This document shows positions 46,297 through 61,177 of a stretch of DNA of 64,000 nucleotides, in pieces (the first letter of the stretch is position 1; each line of letters begins with the position of its first letter). Source of the DNA: Taeniopygia guttata (lineage: Eukaryota > Chordata > Aves > Passeriformes > Estrildidae). A program made the translations under genes and the position numbers. The stretch is from positions 30,467,501 to 30,531,500 of the forward strand of contig NC_133032.1 in assembly GCF_048771995.1 (NCBI RefSeq), read 5' to 3'. The notes under the pieces were generated by a model. It did no database searches. It had not been told where the DNA came from and was given only the letters and a program-made list of their open reading frames with translations.

Positions 46297-46760
46297 AGCG
46301 CGGCCCCGACGGGCGGAGCCGAACCGAACCGAGTGGAGCGGAGCGGGGCCAGGCTGCTCCCCCACAGCCCGGCTCTGGCCCGGGACACGGACTCGCCCAA
46401 GCCCGCTGCAGAGCTCGGCTGCCGGGCAGGAGGTGTCCTGGGCGGCGGCGATGCCTGAGGCCGCGCTGTGGCTTCGCCCTGCCCCGTGTCCCCGCGTGTC
46501 GCCGGCTGCCGGAGGGCTCGGGGTGCGGCGCCGGTGCCGAGCCTGGGGGCGCGGGGAGGCTGCCCCGGCCCGGCCCGCTGGCCCGGACACCGCGGGCGGC
46601 CCCGGGAGCCTCCCTGGGGCTGTAGCGATGGGCTGCGCTGACACCCAGCCCCGGAGACGCCTGTGCGTACGGGAACACCCGTCCTGCCCTCGCTGCCCGG
46701 TCCCCGCCGCTGTTTGCTCCCGAAGTCCTTCGGCACCGGCTCCGGTGCAGCGATGGCCTC

Positions 46761-49700
46761 GCACCTTGGGCTGTGCGCGCTCTTATCTGCCACCAGCCTG
46801 CTCTGCCTTACCTATCTCTACCTGTACCGTCAGCAAAAACCTCTCTGCTCGTAAAGTTTTATGCCTTAACTCTGTTTCTCACTCATGTCTTGCCATCCTC
46901 TAATGAATTACTGACTGCTGTTTTTTTGGTGTTTTTTTTTCTTTTCTTTTTTTTTTTTTTTTTTTGTCTGAAACAGCTTTTAAAAAGCCCAAGAAAGCTG
47001 GGTGTTGCTGTGTCATCAGAAACACTTGTTTTACTGCCAAAATCTGATTTTGACTCCAGCAGAGATTCTGAGGTGCAGCAGACAGCCCCACGGATCATTG
47101 TTCTGGGCTTCCCTCATAGTCACAGAGGTCAGAATTTGGCCATTCCCTTTCTAGCCAAAAGGCATTGGAAGGATCTGCTTTACCAATATGGAGTGGTAAA
47201 GTTATTGTTACTTTACCCTTCTTGAAACTTCCATTTCTGAACTAATCATCTGTATATATAGATTGTCTCATTATTTTAATTTCTATGCAATTTCATCAGG
47301 GTTTACTGCATTTCCTTTAAAACACCATTTATGTCTGCTGTGATCTGTCTGGGGTGTTTTCTGTAACACTTTCTAGCAAGAGTGGGTGTTCTGAACAACA
47401 TTTACTTTCGTTTTCATACTTTTAATTTTAAGGATAAATGCTGACTTTTTTTATTTCTCTCCTTCTGCAGAATCTTTTGTTTAAATGTTTCTCTACAAAA
47501 TTTTATACAATGTTTGATTATATTTCTATCAGACACAGAATTGAGATTTTCTCCTTTTGCAACTCATGGCAAATCTTTGCAAGGGCTGTTGTTAAAACTT
47601 ATTTTGTGGGTTTGTGGTCAACAACATATTTTGTTTTCTGAATGTACTATCCAAGCTAGAAAACTTAATGCTTGCCACATCCCTTTCATCTTAGGTTCAC
47701 CAGCTGATAGAAGATATTTATGAACTTCCTGAGCTCTTTATTCCACAGGTTAAACAGCATTTCTTGCAGATTGCATTGTGCAGGCTGATTACATGCATTT
47801 GCTCTTATACCCTTCCACTTCAAATTTCAAAATTCAACAATATATATGTGTTTTTAGCTCAAAAAGTACAAACAGGTCTTGTCTCATTTGTTGCATGAGC
47901 TGAATAAATGCTGCTTGCATGTAACCATGCTGAGCAAATGCAGACTTAGACCTGACAAAATATACCAGCTCTTACCTGGCAAAAACCTCACATAACTTAT
48001 GCTTTCTGTAACACTGGCTCAATCCTGCAAAGCATTAGTTAATTTGGCCCACAATTAGCAAAATCATTAAGCATAGATCTGCATTTAAAACATCCGAGTC
48101 ATCCTACTGATCTCAGCAGTTAAAAATCTTAACTTTAAAGGTGAGCGGTATTCTGCTGGGCAAGACTTTTTTTTTTCTGTAAAAGCCCATGGTAAAGCTC
48201 ACATAAGTAAACACATGCATAAAAAGCTTTGATGAATGAGGAAATTAAAGTGGTTACTTTTGGAACCAAAACTGCTTCCCTGTCATATTTAGATTCTTTA
48301 GTAAATGTATAGTTATATGCCAAGCCTGTTCTTTGAGGAAAAAGGGTGGTAGGGGATGGTACCTTTTCTACAAAGGATAAATTGCTTCAATGTTTTGTAT
48401 TTAATTTAGTTTCCCCAAATATAAATGAGAATTAAATTGGACCTGGAATTTTAATAAGCAATGAATAGGCACTTTCAGAGTCACTTTCCTGAAGTCACCC
48501 AGGAGAGATGGTTGTAACAGTGATTGTTTCATTTCTGCACTTGCCTGGCTGGAGGTACCTTCTGGTAAAGCTGTCTGACAGAACTCTGTACCTTTCTCAA
48601 GTGTAATGAGTTTGTCTTCATTTCTCATTACAGAAAAAGCCAAACATATTATGTGATTAAAAAAAAAAAAAAATTGGGAAAATGGTATTTTGCAATAAAA
48701 AGGGTTCAGTGCTGTAAAAAATATTTTTTGTCTGTAAAATATATCACCTATGTAATAACAACAGATAAAATGACCGTTAAAGCACTTTAGAGGTATTTTT
48801 GGTTGTGTTAATGTAGAGTTCTTGGTATATTGCCAGTTTCATAATTTTGTTTAGAAAGTCCTTTTTCTCTATTGTTTAAGTAGGCATTTCACATCCTATC
48901 CCTGGAGAGAAAGTTTTCAGGGAAATGTGTTCATAAATAATGGAAATTACCAGAGACTGTTGTACAACACAGAAATAGGTTCATCTGGTTCATTTAAAAC
49001 CATGAGAAGTTTAATACTGAAGAATCTGTTCCAACTTTTCGCCTGGAGAAGGTTCAGGACCGAAATCTGAGCGTCACCAGGGGCTTAGGGAACAATTGCC
49101 CAGTTAAGTGAAATCACTTAGAGGTGAAGCAGAACACAAGTGACTGAGGCACCACCAGTCCAGCTTCATCTGACCTTGAAGCCAGTTACTTCTGTAAAGG
49201 CATTTTATTGTTTAATAAAATACTTTCTGATCACTTTAATTCTTGGCGTAGCAACTCACCCAATGAGGTATTTAACCCCTCATTTTTGCCAGATCCCATC
49301 CCTCTGCAGAGAGATGTGGACCTGATCTTTGAAACAAATAGATCTTGAGTATCTTGCAGACTGAGACTATGGGAGGTGTCCAAGGTCTGTATGATGGGGA
49401 AAATGTTACTTATTTTTTTATATCTTCCCAAAGCAGTGAGCATGTAGAAAGTGTTATGAGAAAGAAGGAAGAGATGGTCTCCTGCCACTGTTCTCTTGCC
49501 TTCTATTTTTCCTGGTCGTAGAGTAAAAATTCAGCTTGAAGAAGCTGCATTCGGCTCAGGCTGGGTTCAGCCCAGCTGGGCTGGAACAGAGCTTCTGGAA
49601 TAGGGCAAAAAGTCAGCAAGCTGCTGGCAAGCTGCTCAAGCCCAGCAGCTTCTGGGAACTCAGGCAGTCATCCTAGGTGAATTGTGCCCCAGGCAGCAGC

Positions 49701-52700
49701 ACATATAACAGAAGGGAGTTTGGGGTGTGCCAAGGCCCACACAGCTCAGACCAGCCCCTTATCACAACTACTTTACCTCAGGATTTCCCTCCCACCGCTG
49801 CACGTTATTGCAGCCAAGTGGACAAACTCATCCCGGCGTGTAAAAGCATGTAAAGAGGAGAGAGCTCCTGGGCCAGATGGTTTCACTTTGCCTCCTGCCT
49901 GGACATCTCTGCTGTGCCACAGGAAGGCAGACTGGCCCCAGACAGGGGCTACCATGTGTCCCTGCAGCCCCAGGCTCTCCCACTCGCTGCTGGCTGTGCA
50001 TGAGAGGCCTGTGCTGCTGCACATGGTGATAACACCCAGTTGTACCCACCAGCCAGCCCTAGGGCCTACTGCCCACCCACAGCAACTTGTGAGGGACTCC
50101 AAGTGGGTCACAAACATGCTGATAATGTGGGACTCCATTACAGTGGTTTTATCCCCAGCCTCAGCTAAGTCTGAGATGAAGAGAGACTTTAAGCAGGACA
50201 GGCTTAAAGGAATAGATCTTGTATCCCAGCAAGAATTGTGTTTTCACCTATAATCAGTTTTTGGATCTACGTCAGCATCACATTGCAGAGATCCAACACT
50301 GGGTACTCACTCATTTTGTTTCAGATTCAGCCTTTTTCAGGGATTTTTGCAATAGTTACACTGGCTTAGGAAATACCTCAAAATACTTGCATCTGACCAT
50401 TCTGACAAATCTGCTTTGAAATATAAATTCAATACAAAAAAAATACCCAAAAAACCAAAAAGCCAACTTTAAGTCTTTAGCACTACTAGAAAAATTTGGG
50501 TCCCTATTTCAATGCTACATAAGTTAGGGGAAAACATTCAATTTCTCAGCTGTCACATAGGTATTTTTTCTATCAGTAAAAAGTCATACCAAGAGATTTA
50601 GAAGTTGCAACTTCATTGAACTGGTTGGTCCATCTCCCAGATTCAGAACTTACTCAAAGGAGCAGTGTTTATTAGGAGGAGATGACATACCATTACTTCA
50701 GCCTTTTGGGAAACACAAGTTGGTGCCTTGCACATTTGGTGGGGACAAACAAGGTGTCTGCCTGGCTGTGTTGGCCAAGTAAACTGTTTTTCTTTCCAGG
50801 ATGTAGAAAGAAAGCTTCTTTTGATGCAGCTCATAAATGTATGTGTATTGGGAATAGCTGGGAACAAAAGTTAAAAGATCACTGCAGACGAGCTCCATAT
50901 GAATTCTGTATTCTAAAGATAACACAACTAAACTGTGTTTAAATTGCACCATACCCTGATTCTAGAAGAAATACAAACTCGTTCTATAAAACATGGATTG
51001 ATGGTATTTGCACTTTAAGTGAGCAGCTGATTGGCTAATTCATAGATTGGAAGGTACTTCATAGACTTGTGGGGAGGAGAAAAAAAATTAGATTCTGGTT
51101 TTGTTCCATTAGCTTTTACCCTTCTGAGTTTATTACTGTGAATGCACTCAAAAGTCTTCTATCAATGTAGTATCAACTTGTCTTACTTTTACACAGCTTT
51201 CACTACTTGGAAGGCTGTGTAACCTACTTCTGGGGTGACAGCTGTGGCATTTAGAAAACTGACCCAACTAAAATACACTTTCTGCCTCCACAATTTATAA
51301 TCAATCTCATAGGATGGCTTAGATGGCCAGTCACCCCAAAGTGGTATTGCCCAATACTGTTTGCTCTGAACACTTGGGGGAAGAGCAAATATTTTGAAGA
51401 GCAGCAAATGCAATTGTCATTTATTTTTAGCAGTATCATCAGGGTCAAATAAGTTCAAAGCTTAAAATGCTTCCATCATGAAACAGGATTATTCCAGATG
51501 AGTACTGAAGAATTTTGAGTCAGTTGCATACTGCAGTCAGCCTTGGAGGGCCTTTTAACCAAACTGAAAAATTTACTTTGCAGGGTTGAAAAATCTGTTA
51601 TGGGCCTTAAGCAACACACCAATACTGTTTTGTTAAATCTGTGCTATGAGTGTTGCACCTTCACATGTTTGTTAAAAGCAAGCAAAACCCATCAGAAAGA
51701 GATTTCCAAGGAAAACACCATCCCCTTTCTTATCTCTACCTGCAGTGGGTGCCAATCAGCCGCGTTGCTCTGTGCAAGAGCTAATCATAGAAGCGTGATG
51801 GAAGGAACACTGTCTTATCACACATAGGAGTTAACATTTATTATGGCCACATCCAAAGTCCAGGTTCTGTCCTGCACGCTGCAGACTCAGCAGAGCAGAG
51901 CTGAGCGTGTGTGTGCCAGCTGGCCTCTGACCTCCTGCGTGCTGGGCTGCCTTCAGCGCACGTCTCTCCTCCTTCCCCAGCACTGCAAGGATCAGGATGT
52001 TGCTGGCCTGGCTTTGATCTAACGAAGAGGAAATAGCAGCAACTCCCTGAGCGGGTGTCAGAACAATCCCCTGTTTTGCAGCACTGCCCAGCCATCAAAA
52101 GCATCTGATCCTCCACCAAAAGTGCCTTACTGCATGCAGAGCAATGGCTCTGGATTATATTCTGGTTTGAGGCTTGCTGCTTCTGTTTCTGATCTCAAGG
52201 CTGTATGATAATGGTTGTCTATTTTTACCACCTTATTAGTTTAATAAAAGCAATTACCTCTACCTACAAATCTGTTTCTAGATGCCCTTAAACCACCCCT
52301 GCCCTGGTGTCACTGCTGCCCAGGTGTTATTTATGCAGCCCAGGTGCCTCACACACCTTACCTGCAAGCACTTGGTGGTCACTAGGTCAGAAACATTTTC
52401 AGGCAGTGCAGCATCCTTACACATTTAGATATTCATCCTGCTGCTAGACAACCATAAGGAGCCCCTTAGCTCAGTCTATTTCAACAATTACTACCCTTTC
52501 AGCCAAATTTTGTGTTGCTGCTTCTTGTCACAAACACTGTGTGCAGCCACCAGCACCTTTGCTTCTGCCTTTGTGCCTTTTGTAGCCTCTTACTGCAGAG
52601 CTATTTCCACATCTTGAAGTTTTCAGCTTGCTCCTAAAAAGACACAGTTGATTGCCAAAGGGCAAGCTAAATATTAAGACCGCTGATGTTACTTTCTCAA

Positions 52701-54319
52701 GGATGGTGAAGCTGCAAGCAGAAATGTGTTGCTACAGTAAAAAATTAGGTATCCAAATAAAGACAGAATTCTCAGTCACTCCTATTCCTTGGCAAATAGC
52801 ATTATTTGTAAGCCTGGCTAAGAGCAAACCCTCTCTGGGATAAGCCCTGTGTACAAAGTGATGTATGAGAAAGGAGAGCAGCACTGTAACAATTAATTGT
52901 CACAGGGGAAACTAATCCAAATGAGGACTGTGATATAGAATTTGCTACCCCCAGCCCATCCTTTAGACCCAACTCCACTACTTCAGCAGTCAAAAATTCT
53001 GACTGCACCTGTTTTGACAGAAAACATGCTGGCAAAGCACAGTGTGCTCACAGTGCATCAGCTTCCAGCAAACAAGAGCAATGTGGAAGCATTTGCTGTG
53101 TGAGCTCTGCTCTGGTAAAGTTTAGCAGAATCCTTCAAAGATAATCAGCTTTACAAAAAGTTGCCAAGATGGAGTTGTACCTGTGGGATTTAGGGCTAGA
53201 GAAGAGGCAAAAGCATTTCTTATGGTGAACATCTGCTCTTACCCCTCTCTTGCGAAGTGAATTTAATTAAAACAACCTCAACTAAGAGAGGATACAAGAG
53301 CAGGTAAAAAAAACCCAAATGCTTATTTTACTTACCCAGAAGAACAAGGAGGAACAAGAATAAACTGCCTTTTTTTCCCCTCTTCATTCTAATACATCTC
53401 AAAGGACAAAAAGCAGCTCTAAGAGCATTTCCCATTAAAAGCAGTAAAGGGGAAAGTTAAAATTTTTGAAAGCATGTGAAATAATCCCTAAATCTACTAC
53501 TCACCATGTATTTACCAAGACAGATACATAATGATAGTTTTCATCCCTATGTAGTTCTATAAATCAATTGCTTATCTGAAGAGTCCTCACCTATTCAGAT
53601 GCTAACCAGTACAGCAGGAATTATAATGCCTGATTCCTGTATAAGGTTGTGATTTCATTCTCAAATGCTTTAGGCTGGAATAGTTCAAAGTCACGTTTTG
53701 AAATCAAAGTCTTCCCTTTCCAACATCAGCAGCTCCAAGAGACTACACCAGGCAGACCAAAACAACGAACCTACCAGAGACAGTCACAACTGTGTTTTGT
53801 AATCAAACTTTTGCTGATGATCACTTTGTCTTTCTCTTTGAGCAGTCTTGCCAGTGTTCAGCCAGTCTGTAGTGACTCACCTCTTACTGCAGCCAACTGC
53901 ATGGCAACATCAAGTTGATCAAGCAGCATCAGGAGGATCAACTCCACTGCCTCTGGAATCTCTCCTTGCCCAGGGAAGGCTCTGTGTTCGGTATTAGCCT
54001 TTACTCTAGAAGCCCAACACTGTTGTTGGGAAATAACGTGTCCCAGAAGCGTTTTATGAAAGATACCTGGCAGCTGTTGACTAAGACTCTGAAGGCTCTG
54101 GGCAACAAGTATCAAGCACCTTGCTCTTAGCACACACAGCATTAGAGATAACCTTTTCCAGACAAGCTCCGTGGTGCTCCGGCTCCTATGGGTCGCCACT
54201 GAGGGCCTGGGAAGGAGCGGCAGGACAGGAGCGGGCAGTGCCGAAGGTGACCGACCCCCTCTAGTGGCACCGCGGCACGGGCTCGCCGTGACCGCTAAGG
54301 GACAACAGCACAACAGCTA
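46761..54319. other. Intergenic spacer TMEM37-DBI
   Basis: Mostly AT-rich unique sequence with T-run tracts near 46942-46965 and A-runs near 48660. No repeat family was recognised, and no ORF shows protein-like conservation I know. The 189-codon ORF at 49684-50253 has no recognisable domain. Confidence 0.55.
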
Positions 54320-54334
54320 AAGTACCAAACGCAC

Positions 54335-54340
54335 TTTAAT
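54335..54340 (-). terminator. Polyadenylation signal (ATTAAA), DBI
   Basis: TTTAAT on the plus strand, ATTAAA on the minus strand, about 200 bases past the DBI stop. It implies a 3' UTR of roughly 215-220 bases, usual for DBI. Confidence 0.55.
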
Positions 54341-54536
54341 GAGTTCCAGATTTTGTTCCCAGAAGGAATTTATACCGTGTCAGTACATTAGCCAGGTACA
54401 TTATTTCTCCTGAACTACAGGCATGAGGAGAACCGACTATGACATACTAGGTATCTAAGGTTACTCTTAGAAACCACTTTTCCACATTAGAAATAAGGCA
54501 GGTTTCAGGCGTGCATGTAGCTGATTTATCCAGTCC

Positions 54537-54610
54537 TTAGATGCCGTATTTGCCCTTTAGTTCTTCCACTTTTGCTATGTAAGCTTTCATTGCATCTTCT
54601 TTGGACATTC
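54537..54610 (-). CDS. DBI: DBI coding exon 4
   Basis: Reads [20 protein letters not shown] and YGI, then TAA. Helix 4 with Tyr74. Acceptor TTCAG. Confidence 0.96.
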
Positions 54611-57550
54611 CTGAAGGACAGAACACAGGAAGCAGTCAGATACCTTTCACAGGTTAAGATGCCTTTTACAAGTTACAATTCTTGCTCTAGTCTGTGCCAC
54701 TGGAGAGCAAAGGAGCCCGGAAGGTCACTTGGCTGTGAAGCCACTGCTAAACTTTTTAACAAATGTGTTTTATCAGTCATGAAAACAGTGCTTCCAAGCA
54801 AAGCTGTTTTTGCACAGGCAGCAACTAACCAGTGTATCAGTTCTATTAATGCCATTGACAATTATTACAGGAGAGCTATTCCTTAAAACACCAGAAAAAA
54901 AGCCCCATTGTCACAGATTAGACCACTTGTTTGGATCCTCATTTAGAGCTGAGAGCTCAGTTGTTTCTTCCAAAGCTTTCCTAACTGGAAGATGCATAAC
55001 AACTGGAGAGCTCCAGTGGTTGGGCTATTAGGCTGTCTTTGGGGAATTCGGCTGGGATCAAGAAAACAAGTTTAGGTTTCTGCTGCTGTTATTGTTCTTC
55101 TTTATTTAACATCTTAGGCCAGCTGGACATTTTGCACCCTAACTCTCTTTCACACAGGCCATCTTCTTCAGGATTACTTCTGCCTTGTAGAGGTAATTAA
55201 AGTTTATTCTCATGGCATTCTGAACTTCTAGAGCTCTTGTATTAAAAGGCAACACTAACCTGTTTCTTACTGAACTACATGTGTCTTTCTGTCTAGTTTG
55301 CCAGTGTAATTTTATTAATTTCTTTAATCAGACACTTACCTTTCAATGCACTCCAGGCATCCCACTTTGCTTTGCCTTTGAAGTCCAGCATACCAGGGCG
55401 CTCTGAGAAAGACAGGATAAGCAGCAGGATTAGTTTGTGTGATCTGGCTGTAGTCAATACCGACTTGAAGGCTTAGTTAGCTCTTAACTGTGACTAAATA
55501 CAATGGCATCACCTCTGCAGCTGTTACTTGCTAACCTGTAGCCAGGAGATCACCTCAGGGGAATAGGTTACAACATGGTTGGTGACAACAGAAATAGACT
55601 CTAAAACTCTCTTGAGACAGCAGCATTTGAGCAGAAGAGCACCAACTGCTGTCATTTGGTTTAGCTGTGCTTTCTGAAGAGCCTGTGTCACATAAGAGCT
55701 ACCCAATTAAAGAACACCAGCTCTAAAGCAAAGCAGAAACACCCTGAGGTTCATTACAGGCAGAGACACAGAAACAGACAGCTGTTTGTAGTAACATACA
55801 GCTTGGAACCCATTATCATCAAGTTAATAGTGTATTTCTAATCTATAGTTCTGCATTTGAAAACCTTGGAAATTTAACTCACTTCACTGCAGGCTGTGCT
55901 ATGGCCAAGCAGAAAGTGAATGACATATACATGGTTCATCTTTGTGTAAAGTCTCCTTCGTGGTTTTACTTCCTCTCTCTCTCTCCTTAAAGATAATTCT
56001 TAGAACTCACAAAAGGAACTGGGCAGTATCCACAGAAACAGCCCTGTGCAGCCCCCATGGCACAGTGACCTGTAGCTCCAGTTGGCAGCTCCACTTCTCT
56101 CCAGCACCAACCCCATCAGTCACCCTCCCACAGGCTGCTTCTCGGGCCAGCTCACGTTGGCTGCTGCTCCACAGGAGTGCAGACACTTGCAGGAATGGTG
56201 GCACATTCACAGCACTGTTTCACCCTGTCAAGCACTAATAATGCTGATGTCCAGCCACACCAAAAAGACCACATCTTAAACCCAAAGTCTATTATTTTCT
56301 CCCTCATGCTGCCAGTTTTGGAAAAAGGAGATTAAATTACTTACCATTTCCTGTACACTTCACTGCCAGCTTTTAAATCAATGGATGCTCAATAAACTCT
56401 GCCAGCTACTGGGTTAGGAGGCCAGCACTCCAAAGCGTTGACCTTTTCCCTTTCTAATTCTAGCTACTCCAGTGTTACACAAGGACGATAGAGACACGCT
56501 TCACTTTAAATGTTACTCCAAAGGCTGAGCTGCCATGGACAGCACTGTAGCAAGAGAAGTAGCCAGAAACATTTTGCACTGTGTATCTGAATATTTTTGG
56601 TACAGTCTTTCTGAAGTATATTTAATTGCAGCTCGTATGAAAGTTTTCTCCTATTCTTCTGGTTCTGCTTTCCAGTACTATTTTTAGCAGCCAATCCAGC
56701 CTAAATAAACTCAATATCATCCCCTGAGTATTGCAGTTCCACCCTTGTATCACCTGCCCTGCTGTTTAAGTCTGTACAACCCAGACGTGTTTGCATTAAA
56801 GCAGCACCCCTCGGCTCAAGCAGCTACTTACTAACAGAGATCTCCAAAAAACCCAATCGCGGTATTTGTACAAAGCATCCTCAGGCCCTCACTGCGTGGA
56901 ACAGACGGCGGCAGCCGGGTTAATCTAAAAACCACGAATTATCGGGCCAGCCTGTGCCCTCCCGCACACGAATCCGTGCCAAGTGGGCAGGGAGTCACTT
57001 GGCTGAGCCGCGGGGCGAGGGAAGGGCAGCGGGGAGCGGCTCTGCCTGCCGGGGCGGCACCGGCACCCACCCGTGTTCACGTCGCCCACCGTGGCCTGCT
57101 TGTAGTGGCTGTAGACCGCCAGCATCTCCTGGTCCGTGGGCTGCGACTTCAGCTGCTTCACCTCCTCGGCAGCCTTCTGGAACGCGGCCTGGGGAGGGCA
57201 GGAGGGGGTGAGTGAGGGGAAGGTGGTGGCGGCCCGCGGCTGCCCCCCGCACCTCGCTCACCCTCACCGCGGCAATCCCCGCACCGCGCTCACCCTCACC
57301 GCGGCAATCCCCGCACCGCGCTCACCCTCACCGCGGCAATCCCCGCACCGCGCTCACCCTCACCGCGGCAATCCCCGCACCGCGCTCACCCTCACCGCGG
57401 CAATCCCCACACCGCGCTCACTGTGTCGCCCCCCGCACCTCGCTCACTGTGTCGCCCCCGCACCTCGCTCACTGTGTCGCCCCCCGCACCTCGCTCATCG
57501 CGCCGCCCCCCGCACCTCGCTCATCGCTGCGCCCCCCGCACCTCGCTCAT
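54537..57550 (-). CDS. DBI: DBI (acyl-CoA-binding protein), complete, four coding exons
   Basis: Diazepam-binding inhibitor/ACBP is a small cytosolic four-helix protein that binds long-chain acyl-CoA esters; its fragments act on GABA-A receptors as endozepines. Exons 57550-57542, 57188-57071, 55402-55340 and 54610-54537 join in phase to 87 residues, the family length. Ligand-binding residues are present: Tyr29, Tyr32, Lys33, Lys55 and Tyr74 (counting Met as 1). The octadecaneuropeptide segment is residues 34-51, [18 protein letters not shown]. The C-terminus is [10 protein letters not shown]. The N-terminus MSE then [10 protein letters not shown] fits the short cytosolic isoform. The nine-base first exon lies in a tandem repeat that offers three identical starts; the 5'-most is given here. 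Confidence 0.95.
55340..55402 (-). CDS. DBI: DBI coding exon 3
   Basis: Sixty-three bases encoding [20 protein letters not shown], with Lys55 and Trp56. Acceptor CTCAG, donor GTAAGT. Confidence 0.96.
55403..57070 (-). other. DBI intron 2
   Basis: About 1.7 kb, AT-rich, with a switch to GC-rich near 56900 as the CpG island begins. No repeat recognised. DBI intron 3 (54611-55339) is likewise featureless. Confidence 0.65.
57071..57188 (-). CDS. DBI: DBI coding exon 2
   Basis: Reads [39 protein letters not shown]. Holds helices 1 and 2 and the Tyr29/Lys33 ligand site. Acceptor CCCCAG, donor GTGGGT, leaves phase 1. GC-rich with many CpGs. Confidence 0.96.
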
Positions 57551-57551
57551 C
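57252..57551. repeat. GC-rich 26/32-bp minisatellite over the DBI start
   Basis: Two related arrays. At 57255-57420 lie about five units of a 32-base repeat (CGCTCACCCTCACCGCGGCA plus ATCCCCGCACCG). At 57420-57551 lie about five units of a 25-26-base repeat built on CCCCGCACCTCGCTCAY. Both share the CGCTCA core, which on the minus strand is TGAGCG of the DBI first exon. The three units nearest the promoter have CAT (ATG); the rest have CAC. Confidence 0.9.
57542..57550 (-). CDS. DBI: DBI coding exon 1 (nine bases)
   Basis: ATGAGCGAG followed by donor GTGCGG encodes Met-Ser-Glu in phase 0. Identical start-plus-donor units recur 26 and 52 bases downstream (ATG at 57522-57524 and 57496-57498), so the true one cannot be told from sequence; all give the same protein. 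The context GCAGCG before ATG has a purine at -3. Confidence 0.6.
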
Positions 57552-57599
57552 GCTGCGCCCCCTGCGCGCTCCCGGCCCCGCCGCTTCTGCCTCCTCGCC

Positions 57600-57885
57600 C
57601 CCGCCGCGCGTCCGCCTCACCCCTCGCCAGACTGGCCGCCGGCCAATCGCAGCGCCGCGGACCCCGCGGGCACCAATCAGCGCGGGCCGGGGGCGGGCGC
57701 AGGGCGGGCAAGGAGCCAATGGGAGGCGGTGTGGGTGCCTCCCATTCACCAGGGCATGAGGAGACAACGGCGGGCGGCGCAGAGCCCGCTCAGCCAATCC
57801 CGCGGCTCGGGGGTGCCACGGGAAGGACGCGATTGGCGGAGCGGGTGGGCGGGGCGGGACCCGGAAGTGCCGGCGGAGAGCGGTA
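57600..57885. promoter_or_regulatory. Bidirectional DBI / C2orf76 promoter
   Basis: Head-to-head CpG promoter. It has CCAAT boxes at 57643, 57673, 57716 and 57794 and an inverted one (ATTGG) at 57832-57836, several GGGCGGG Sp1-type boxes, and an ETS-type CCGGAAGTG at 57861-57869. This is the usual make-up of a TATA-less shared housekeeping promoter. Start sites are not determined. Confidence 0.7.
57840..57882 (+). other. Candidate non-coding first exon of C2orf76
   Basis: CGGAGAGCG followed by a GTAACG donor at 57883 sits just after the ETS site, on the correct strand. A 5' UTR exon is needed because coding exon 1 at 59449 starts with an acceptor. The 5' boundary is a guess. Confidence 0.35.

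Positions 57886-61177
<3,292 letters not shown>

Larger units (their letters stand above)
45560..46760 (-). promoter_or_regulatory. TMEM37 CpG island promoter
   Basis: GC- and CpG-dense block spanning intron 1, exon 1 and about 600 bases upstream. A TATA-like GATAAAG on the minus strand (plus 46206-46212) lies about 45 bases before the ATG, and a TRE/MARE palindrome about 130 bases before it. The density creates long spurious ORFs in several frames, up to 407 codons. Confidence 0.7.

Noticed and set aside
45570-46793. 407-codon minus-strand ORF over the TMEM37 promoter
   Set aside because: It covers the CpG island, has Pro/Arg/Ala/Gly-rich composition typical of GC-rich frames, overlaps real TMEM37 exon 1 in another frame and shows no domain.
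49684-50253. 189-codon plus-strand ORF in the TMEM37-DBI spacer
   Set aside because: No recognisable domain, low complexity and no splice-linked partner. I considered a processed pseudogene but could not match it to a parent.
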